A stretch of 64,000 nt of DNA, taken from positions 806,001 to 870,000 of the forward strand of contig JAJTUP010000016.1 in the NCBI GenBank assembly GCA_021399435.1, given 5' to 3'. The position numbers and the translations under genes were made by a program. Under the pieces are notes generated by a model. That model had not been told where the DNA came from. It did not search any database and saw nothing but the letters and a program-made list of their open reading frames with translations. How positions within the stretch are numbered: position 1 is the first letter of the stretch; each line of letters begins with the position of its first letter. Origin of the DNA: Diaporthe sp. PMI_573 (Eukaryota; Ascomycota; Sordariomycetes; Diaporthales; Diaporthaceae). This document shows, piece after piece, positions 56,401-64,000 of the stretch.

Positions 56401-57265
56401 GAAGGGCTGTGTGTATCTGCAGATGACACGGTCATCAAAACATCAAACAAGCCATGGAAGTCACCATGAGGATCCAGTGTCAGTCAGTGCATGGGATGAT
56501 CAGTACAGGCTTGGGTTCTGAAAGCAGTTTCTTCGAAGCTTCCTTTCTGGCATCTCAATTCCATCCCGGCAGACAAGTGCAGTGCCGCTTGGGGTTTATC
56601 AGCGGAATATGCATCGTTGAATTCTAAGCTTAGATCACTAATAATATCAACATGATGTTTACTGGTAAATAATAGTGCCTCTTTTTACGCTGGCATATAA
56701 TAACACTATGTAAGTACAGAACTTCACTCAGGAATCCAAGTCCGCCCCTCAATTTACGCTTCAGTTCCTCCCATCAACATGTCCAGGTCGAGTGCCACAT
56801 CAACGAAACTGCGAGCCCCCCCCCCCCTCAAAGGAAAATAAGGCTAGAGGATCAGAATACATCAACTCTGAAACATTTGAACCGTAAGTTGCCGCTCTGA
56901 ACTTGACGAGGGACTACCTTAAGATAGCTCCGGAGTCTTCCAGGGACTGGCTCAAATAAGGGCCCAGAACAGCAAGATATTTGTACATTGCTGGATTGTC
57001 TTCATGAATGCAACAGTCTTCTGCTTCAGCTTCACCACCGAATGAGAAGACATATTTTAGCCTTTGTCCGACATATCCACTCAGGCGAAACATGGCGCCT
57101 TTGTACAGCGGAATGCTCATCATAAGTTGTACCACAAACCGATGTGACCACATCACATTCCATTTCAAAAGAGAACCCCTCGATGTGTCTATTTCAGTGA
57201 CAAAATCTCTTCTATTTGGGTTTTTGTTGACCTACGAGTCGACATGGTGAGGCTGACATCTTACC
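56401..57265. other. Convergent 3' flanks, kinase-like / P450
   Basis: About 865 bp. The minus-strand open frame 56914-57168 lies downstream of the P450 stop and has no motif. There is a C run near 56,817-56,826. No supported gene. Confidence 0.45.
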
Positions 57266-59177
57266 TTACCATTGGGTGCGTGGGGCAATCTTGACCTTCA
57301 GAGGCGGCTTCTCCCAAAGACTAAATATTTTCTGCTGATCAATCCATCTCGCACTGTCTGCCTCAACAGACAGCAAATCAAATGACCAGACAATCTTGCT
57401 CAAAATGATACGCATCTCGGCCCACGCGAGACTAGCGGGTGAGGTCAGAGTCTTTTTGTACAGCAATCAAGACAATGGTGAAGGGGAGGACGCCATGCTT
57501 ACTTTTTCCCAAGACAATCCCTAGGCCCGAGGCTGAAGGGTTTGAAGACAGCCCTGTCATCGCCGTCGAATTCGGCCGGCGCATCCTTCAGCCAACGCTC
57601 GGGAATGAACTCAAGGGGTCGATGGAAGTTGATAGGGTCCCTATGAGCTGCCCACAGATTCATCGTGAGACTTGTGTGGGGTGGTACCACTCGCCCGGCT
57701 ATGATGGCGCTCTCGCTAGTCGTTGCGCGGAAAAGATAGTCCGGAGCTGGAGGGTACAATCGCAGTCCCTCTTTGAGAACGGCATTTAGATATTCGTGTT
57801 GCTGCAGGTTGACGTGGGAAAGATCCGACTGCGTTGGGAAGTCGGACCGAATTATGGACGTTATTTTAGACAAGACGTGAGGGCTATTCAGAAGGAGATA
57901 GACGGTCCCCGAGATCATGGTGGCGGCTGGTATCAGCGTTAGGAAGCACAGGCTACTCAAACTGTGTCGATGTCTCCTCGGTTAGACTTACTTGTTTCGC
58001 TACCAGCGACAATGAATGTTATAGCCGCCATCTCAATCTCGGCCAGAGACATGCTGCTTCAGTGTTAAAAGCATAGCTCAAACAAGAGTGCTAATATGAG
58101 TACAGTCACTTACCCTTTGTCCTCTGTTTCTCCGTGTTTCAAAATGTATGACATGAAGTCGGGCTTTTCCGAGCCTTGTTCCATCCTGCGCCTGGCGGCT
58201 TGAGCGCCAAACGCGGTGGCCGATCTCTGATGCTCTATCATGTGCTTCGGGATGCAGGCCATGGCAGCGTTGACGATGAAGGACGGAAGGCGAAAGATTT
58301 CCCGCATGAATGTAAAAGTCTGCAGTGTTGTGAATAAGGTATCCAGCCACGGGTGAAGCTTTCCTGATGACAGCCCGCCGAATGATTCGCCGAACGACAA
58401 GTCGCCGATCAGGTCTGTTGTCAAGAAGTTCACCCATTTCACCATGTCAACGACGCCGTTGGCTCGATGCGATTCGTTCCGGAGGCAAGAGATGAACTGA
58501 TCCGTATACTTCTGCATATACGATTCCTGGGCCGCCAGTGCCTTCTGCGAGAAGGCGTGGGCTTGTAAGCGTCGGAGCCTCCGATGATCAACATCATTAG
58601 CGGAAGACTGGATGGGAGTTAGCCGGAACGCCGTGCGCTTGGATAGTATGGGAAGCCCTCACGATTGTGTCTACTTCGCCAGGCGCCCTGACATAATGCT
58701 TGGCATCTTTGGGCAGATTGCCTGCTGCGCTGCTCTGCTTAAGCGCATATATATCTGTAAAGAGGCCAAAGTTAGGCGCTTGGTGACACAGAATGGTCGA
58801 GTATTATTGCACGCACCTGTCCACGCTTGGCTGCATGTGTATGACAGCGTGTCCGGAGTCACGCGCACAACCTGACCATACTGGTCGTGGAGCCTTTTGA
58901 CTCTTTGCGTCACGTCGCCACGGAAGATTGAAATGGTGTATGGCAGGCGGCTTGCGGCCCAGTACCACGGCCCAGGAAACGCTCGGAGTGGATGGAATAG
59001 CACATTATAGAAAACTCGGCACAAGGCGTAGGCAAGACTCTAGCTACTGGTCAGTTGTCGCACTTAGGGGCGGGTGCTTGAGACAGAAATAGAGCACGGT
59101 CTGGGCGCAGCACTAACAGCTGCTGCTAAGAGGAGTGGCAGCTTAAAGAACCAGGTGTGAAAGCCGGGAATATCCAT
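57266..59177 (-). CDS. Cytochrome P450 monooxygenase
   Basis: Seven exons (59118-59177, 58817-59039, 58663-58754, 58114-58607, 57992-58053, 57503-57926, 57266-57431) give 506 aa; all phases agree. The N-terminal anchor (WFFKLPLLLAAAS) is followed by YNVLFHPLRAFPGPW, the Pro-rich hinge. The I helix has FIVAGSETTATM (306-311), the K helix has Glu363-x-x-Arg366 (KEGLRLYPP), and the heme loop FSLGPRDCLGKN carries the thiolate Cys448. The protein is ER-anchored and uses a reductase partner. Its family cannot be set by eye, but the AGSETT I helix and DIYALKQ block are typical of fungal secondary-metabolism P450s. It is divergently transcribed from the Zn2Cys6 gene, 691 bp apart, which hints at common control. 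Confidence 0.93.
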
Positions 59178-59868
59178 GGCGCTCAATGACTCAGCGGACA
59201 CTACAAGGAGAGGCACCTGTGGAGATGAGGATCGTGTAAGTGGGCGGGATGGGCGTTCAAGCCTGGCAAGCGAGTGAGGGGAACGAAGTCAGTGACGAGT
59301 TCCTCGAAGATATAGGCACGCAATGCGGATTTCAGAAGCGCAAGCCACATGAATCCCGTTGATGTTCATCCTGGAAAGCTAGGTATCTGTACATAGCTCG
59401 TAAGGTTTAAGCGATAAACGGGAAGGGGGCACGAAAGTCATGTACATGTTATACGAGTTAAGTATGCCAGGTGCTAGAGCAGCATCGGACTACGGCCATC
59501 GTGGCCGATTCATACCCTTGAGACCGCCTGTATCAACTCCACGGAACGTGATCCGTGTGTTTGAGCGATAGGGATCTTGACTATGATTTATTCAAGGCGG
59601 CATTCGGACGCCCTGATACGCTCCAGTGGACGAGTGTTTTCACAGCATGGTCTTGGCCTGCAGAAAACCCCTGTACGGCTGCCAGGGGAGACAGGAAGTG
59701 GAGCCGGGAAGTACGTACTGCCGAACATGGATCTCTTGTTCGTCTGCGAAATACGACATTTATTTCTCCAACCGGGAGCTTCGGATTCTTAAAACGAAGG
59801 GGAGGGCGCTCGTTCTTCGCTCTTCGTTCCGCGTCATGCCTTGTTTCTCTATTGCCAAACAACCATTC
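59178..59868. promoter_or_regulatory. Divergent promoter, P450 / Zn2Cys6 regulator
   Basis: This 691-bp region lies between the two start codons. Zn2Cys6 proteins bind CGG half-sites. CGG and CCG triplets occur here, for example around 59,480-59,500, but I do not see a clear spaced palindrome. Confidence 0.45.
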
Positions 59869-61268
59869 ATGTCTTCTCCACGAATTGAACAGCCAGGTCT
59901 TGGTCGCTCATACCACCGCCGACCACACAAGAAATCAAAGAAAGGGTGCACCGAATGCAGAAAGCGGCGGATCAAGGTTTGCACTACTGCCTTTTCCCCC
60001 TTGTTACAACATCCTGACAATGGAATTCCTTATAGTGCAGTGAGACGAAACCTACCTGCCAGTCTTGTAGCCGCTATGGCATAGCGTGTGTCTATCCAGC
60101 AGCAAAGGTCAGGGTGGTACTTCCATCGCTGGGGATCGAAGACTGCGGGCACAGTCATGTCTCCGAAACTACCAACGCCGATGGAAATATAGCATATGCT
60201 CCACCCGAGAGCGTAAGCCATCCGGCCCCCGTGTCCGGGCCCAGCCCGGCACACAGTGGCATTTCCCAGCTTTGTGTCTCGACGGGCTCGACTCGCGATG
60301 CGTGGGCCACTCCCGATCAATCACCTCTCGTTATCGACGACCTCGCTCTGATGCACCACTGGACATATTCGACGAGTATTCGCATGATCAACTGCCCCCA
60401 GTTCGACCATTATTGGCAAGTCGTTTTTCCTCAGATCGGCCTCTGTCACCCCTTCGTCATGCACGGGATCCTGGGCCTGGCGGGTCTTCACTTGGCATTG
60501 GTGAACCACGAACAGCGCAGCCACTTCCTCTTGGTCTCGGCCAAGCATTATGGCGAAGCGTTGCGAGGCTACCGAGAAGGCATACAACATATGAGTGACA
60601 AGAATAGCGATGCTCTCTTCACATTTTCTATACTGAACATGTTGTACGTTATGGCCAAGAACGGACCGGCGTTTCGCGGCGACGACGAGGACGTTAGCAT
60701 CCCGCGGAGGTCGCGAATCCCGGGGTTTGATTGGATCTCAATGATGCGCGGCGTCGAGGCCGTCCTCCAACCCGTGCATGATCACGTCCGCCTCGGGCCG
60801 TTGCGCCCACTGCTAGGCGTCGAAGGATTCGATGCGATTGATCCTGATTACGAGAAAGCCCCGGGCGACGAACACTTCCACCGGTTACGGGAGCTATGGG
60901 CCGGAGGCACGGATGCCGAGGTATACGACAGCACACTGCATCTCCTGCGCAAGAGCCACGCTTTCATGATGCGGGCCTCAACACCAGGCCCCACGGTCAG
61001 CAGTGACCTGGGCTACAACGACAGGGCATGGTCGACACCGATGATATGGCTGCACTACGCGCCTGAAAAATATTTCGAATTGCTTCGCCAGCACCAGCCG
61101 GTGGCCTTGGTCTTGTTCGTCTTTTTCGGGGCGCTACTACACTCTTTGGATGAACTTTGGTTTCTTGCAGGATGGGGTCGGAGCATTGCGGACTCGGTCG
61201 ATGAGTATTTGGGAGACTTCTGGAAGCCATGGACGGCGTGGCCTAGGTCTATAATCAACTCCAAGTAA
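59869..61268 (+). CDS. Zn2Cys6 transcription factor (Upc2-like)
   Basis: Two exons (59869-59976, 60036-61268) give 446 aa. The intron splits the zinc cluster exactly before Cys37. The binuclear cluster is complete: Cys27, 30, 37, 44, 47 and 54, spaced C-x2-C-x6-C-x6-C-x2-C-x6-C, with CTECRKRRIK as the DNA-contact part. The regulatory half begins ALMHHWTYSTS and continues HPFVMHGILGLAGLHLAL, a pattern of the 'sterol uptake control' (Upc2/Ecm22-like) regulators of filamentous fungi. Many of those control secondary metabolism or transport, not sterols. The start at 59869 gives a compact basic N-terminus; the frame continues open upstream but without motifs. It is the natural candidate regulator for the adjacent divergent P450. 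Confidence 0.9.
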
Positions 61269-61423
61269 ATTCTCTCATTCTTTTGGTGCACACATGCCAT
61301 CCAGTTTTGTAGTTCCGTGCCAGGTCTGACGTGCCGAATTATCTGCTCATGCCGCAAGGACCCCGAGAGCCGATTCGTACACACCATATGCTGCAGGCTA
61401 GTGGAATTTCCGCCGTCGTTTGT

Positions 61424-61448
61424 CGTTCCTCGTTCCTCGTTCCTCGTT
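61424..61448. repeat. Tandem repeat (CGTTCCT)x3.5
   Basis: Three and a half perfect copies of the 7-mer CGTTCCT lie downstream of the Zn2Cys6 gene. Confidence 0.9.
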
Positions 61449-61778
61449 TCCGATGAACGCTACCCCCTCTGCGGGACCATACGTCCCCTCAGTAGCCCTG
61501 GTACCACATAATTCCTTTCTCGTGCCTTTGGGCTCTGCACATCCTCATCGCAAGGTCCGCCTGGGTGTAGAACTCGTCCGCAAGCTTCATTATGGAGGGA
61601 GTTCTTGTGGGGAGGAACAGTGTCTTCCCCTTTTTTCGTTCCTATCTCTTTCATCTCGCTGCTACTTACCGCAGGCTGAGCCACAATTCCCTACTCTACT
61701 GCCATAATGGGGGTCAGATATCGGTGCGTCCGAGGAGTGATGGCACGACCTTGGCCTCGATTCGATTTTCTCACGATC

Positions 61779-61785
61779 TATAAAG
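61779..61785 (+). promoter_or_regulatory. TATA box of the GH10-like gene
   Basis: TATAAAG lies about 90 bp upstream of ATG 61873, on the same strand. Confidence 0.5.
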
Positions 61786-61872
61786 GCCTTGAAGGAGACG
61801 GCAGTCTCAGCTCATCTCATGTCACTCACTATAAGCACCAACAAGACAAAGTACGTTTCGTCCAGGAAAACC

Positions 61873-62880
61873 ATGAAGGCCACAACACTCATCAGCGCGT
61901 TGTTCTCTGCTGCTGAAGCATGCAACACATCTACCGCGGGAACCACTCCGCTGAGGAAGGAGGCGGACAAGAAGGGTATTCTCATCGGATCCGGAGCGAT
62001 CAATCCGACGTACCTCGATGATCCCAAGTTCGCGGCCGTCCTTGCCGAGCAATTCGAAAGCCTCTCCCCCGAAAATGAGATGAAGTGGTCGTTCATACAC
62101 CCGACCAAAGAGGGCTACAACTGGGAAGCGATCGACCGCCTCGTTGACTTCGCGGCACAAAACAACATGGTGTTCAAGGGCCACGGGCTCATATCGAGCT
62201 GCTGCAACCCCGACTATCTGCTCAACATCACTGACCCCACATCTCTTCGGGCTGCGATGACGGCGCACTTCGAGGCGGTGTTGCACCGGTATGACGGCAA
62301 GATAGATCGCTGGGATGTCGTCACCGAAGCCCTCGAGACGATGGGCGGCGGCCTTCAAGCCAACGATTTCTACAAACTACTCGGCCCCGGTTACATCGAA
62401 GACGCCTTCCGCATCGCCCGGGCGGCAGCCCCAAATGCCAAGCTGTTGATCAATGAGAATCTCGTTGAGTCACTGCCCGGAAAACGCCAGGAGCTCTACG
62501 ACTTGGTCTCTGGGCTAGTGGCCGGCGGCGTCCCGGTAGATGGGGTCGCCCTACAGATGCACATCACCAACGTAGCCCCAACGCCGGGCGTTCTCACGGA
62601 CATGGTCAACTCTTACACTGCACTCGGATTGGAAGTGTCAATCGCAGAATTGGATGTTCACTCGCTCGACGACGCTGTAGTGACCGAAATCTATGGTGCG
62701 GTCATGAAGGAGGCTCTCGAGGCAGGAATCACCGACATTAGCTTCTGGGGCTTCACGGACAAGCACGCTTACACCTGGCTGGAGGGTGCGAAGCCACTGA
62801 TTTTCGACGAAAACTACTGCCCCAAGGGTTCGTTTTACGCCACACACGCGGCCCTTGAGAACTTCGCGAATGGTCTTTGA
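61873..62880 (+). CDS. GH10-like glycoside hydrolase with altered active site
   Basis: This is an intronless 335-aa protein. Short N-terminal hydrophobic sequence (MKATTLISALFSAAEA) may be a weak signal peptide. The TIM-barrel order is that of GH10 beta-1,4-xylanases: ILIGSGAINPTYLDD, then SLSPENEMKWSFIHP, WDVVTEALE (acid/base Glu152), SIAELDVHS (nucleophile Glu259) and FWGFTDKHAYTW. Two substrate-site features deviate. The Asn that normally precedes the acid/base (V-V-N-E) is Thr, and the strand that usually reads H-x-L-x-W-H-x-Q-x-P reads GHGLISSCCNPDY, so its Trp, His and Gln are missing. Both catalytic acids remain. The enzyme may act on another substrate, have low activity, or be non-catalytic. 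A TATA box stands 90 bp upstream. Confidence 0.85.
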   Translation: MKATTLISALFSAAEACNTSTAGTTPLRKEADKKGILIGSGAINPTYLDDPKFAAVLAEQFESLSPENEMKWSFIHPTKEGYNWEAIDRLVDFAAQNNMVFKGHGLISSCCNPDYLLNITDPTSLRAAMTAHFEAVLHRYDGKIDRWDVVTEALETMGGGLQANDFYKLLGPGYIEDAFRIARAAAPNAKLLINENLVESLPGKRQELYDLVSGLVAGGVPVDGVALQMHITNVAPTPGVLTDMVNSYTALGLEVSIAELDVHSLDDAVVTEIYGAVMKEALEAGITDISFWGFTDKHAYTWLEGAKPLIFDENYCPKGSFYATHAALENFANGL

Positions 62881-63947
62881 AGGTACCGCTTGCCGTTGTG
62901 GTTCAGGACGTACCTGTATACTCCTAGAAGCCAGCGTCGACTTGCTGGAATTGACGGATATAAGTCAGCTGCTTCATCTCTGAACCTCGACTCGTGACGG
63001 TCCAAGTTTGATATTGGGAAAAGAGTGAGGACATCAAGGTGTATGTTATTTACACTAGAGCTAGCTATCATAAAAGCACGGGTTTTATATACTGCTAGAA
63101 TGCAACTAACAGCAATGCCCGCTGCGAGTCGTTTGCTACCTATCTAGCCAATTCACTTTGGAATTGCCTCCCACCCGCCTCCCCCAGGTGAATATATGAC
63201 CACTGGGTGAATGCCCTCACATTCACTTGATTCTGCCGCTTGTGCAGACGATTTCAGTCCGCGCTACACCACTACTTGGTCCCCAAGACCATGGTGACCT
63301 TCGTCTTCCCTTTCTTCCACACTCCAACCCGGAATGCTGCTTATTCCTGGTCCCACACAGGTTATGCACCCTTGCAGCCTACTCCTCCCTTCTTCTTCGT
63401 TTTTGAAGGTTACCTTCCCCTTCTGATTATTAGTGATCAATAATTCTGCTGGTCGTAGTCAACAGCATCTGGCATCTTGTTTGCCCGCCATCAACGACAC
63501 GCTCGTCGCCGCCTCGCAGGCACGACGACTTGCCCGCCAACCTAACAAACAACACTTGGGTCGTCATTTTCAACCCACATCCGAAGCCCTTCTTGCTTTG
63601 ACCGAGCAGCACGAAACTCAACCTCCTCCGCCGAATTAAAGTCGCAAACGGACCACCAGGAGGCAAAAGAAAAGAAAAGGTGCCGGCGGGGAATTCAGTG
63701 ATTCTCTTTACGAGTAATGGGCTTCGCCCACCCTCAGCGCTTCTATCTCGAAAAGGTCTTCCATGGTCGAGCTATCCACTCCCTTACGCACTCAATCACC
63801 TCAACTCAACCAAACCCAACTCGACCGCAAATCAACTCATCTGTATCCATGCTCTTTTCTGGGTGACACTTGATTCCACCTGCGTCCTCGACAACAACCT
63901 GAATCCGATCCTAAACTCTTTGGCACTGAATCAAGACGAAGCTCATC
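62881..63947. other. Gene-free stretch with long pyrimidine-rich leader
   Basis: About 1.07 kb. The last 550 bp are rich in C and T with CAACTCAACC-type runs, which is what the 5' untranslated region of a strongly expressed fungal gene looks like. Confidence 0.5.
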
Positions 63948-64000
63948 ATGCCCCGGCCCAGTACATCAGAAATGGAGGTTAGAGTGGAACGGGAAACGGC
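63948..64000 (+). CDS. Possible 5' end of a gene cut by the window edge
   Basis: An ATG at 63948 (context CATCATGCC) opens a frame to the window end: MPRPSTSEMEVRVERET. It follows a long pyrimidine-rich leader, which is why I list it. Seventeen codons are too few to identify a product, and the GAGGTTAGAG may also hold a donor site. Confidence 0.3.
   Translation, partial: MPRPSTSEMEVRVERET

Larger units (their letters stand above)
61269..61872. other. Regulator-GH10 intergenic region
   Basis: About 600 bp between two plus-strand genes. It contains a CGTTCCT tandem repeat and, near its end, a TATA box (both listed). No further gene. Confidence 0.5.

Noticed and set aside
17634..61268. One single biosynthetic cluster from the PKS to the P450/Zn2Cys6 pair
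   Set aside because: Several housekeeping genes (AP-1 beta, Spt10-like, HIRIP3-like) lie between, which argues against one contiguous cluster; only a functional link by co-expression remains possible.
1..64000. CRISPR arrays, bacterial operons, prophage or IS elements
   Set aside because: None seen; the gene structure is eukaryotic throughout.

Overview
The window comes from a filamentous ascomycete (Pezizomycotina, most likely a Sordariomycete). The evidence is spliced genes with many 45-160 bp GT-AG introns, an iterative highly reducing polyketide synthase, an AA9 polysaccharide monooxygenase, a NACHT/WD40 receptor-like protein, a Zn2Cys6 regulator, and long GC-balanced gene-free stretches. 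There is no rRNA, no convincing tRNA, no intact transposon and no CRISPR array. Exon boundaries are manual calls based on splice consensus, intron phase and continuity of protein-family motifs.

Left part (1-17.6 kb): the 3' end of an RNase H-like gene, an F-box/2EXR-like gene (minus), a spliced single-pass membrane protein, a DHA1-type MFS exporter, a stretch with a possible gene relic, and a secreted AA9 LPMO. Gene density is low, with several gaps of 2-3 kb.

Centre (17.6-31.5 kb): a 15-exon HR-PKS (KS-AT-DH-CMeT-ER-KR-ACP, 2521 aa, all catalytic motifs visible) runs head-on into a 1566-aa protein with an N-terminal serine-hydrolase-like domain, a NACHT NTPase and WD40-like repeats. No other dedicated biosynthetic gene is directly beside the PKS. 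The MFS exporter 4.6 kb upstream and a frameshifted short-chain dehydrogenase 9 kb downstream are the nearest candidates.

Right of centre (32-47.3 kb): this part is mainly housekeeping. A fructosamine/ketosamine 3-kinase and a SHB17-like histidine phosphatase converge with 21 bp between stop codons. They are followed by the broken SDR, a DEK-C/HIRIP3-like chromatin protein, a tiny membrane protein, a CPA1 Na+/H+ antiporter, the AP-1 beta adaptin and an Spt10-like acetyltransferase.

Right end (48-64 kb): this part looks accessory. It holds a large multi-pass orphan membrane protein, a 10-cysteine secreted protein with an SH3b-like core, two small orphans, a kinase-like protein, a divergent cytochrome P450 / Zn2Cys6 pair, a GH10-like enzyme with an altered active site, and probably the first codons of a gene at the edge. 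The strongest leads are the kinase-phosphatase pair (possible ketosamine metabolism), the isolated HR-PKS next to an NLR-like gene, and splice-dependent membrane anchoring at 7.8-8.8 kb.
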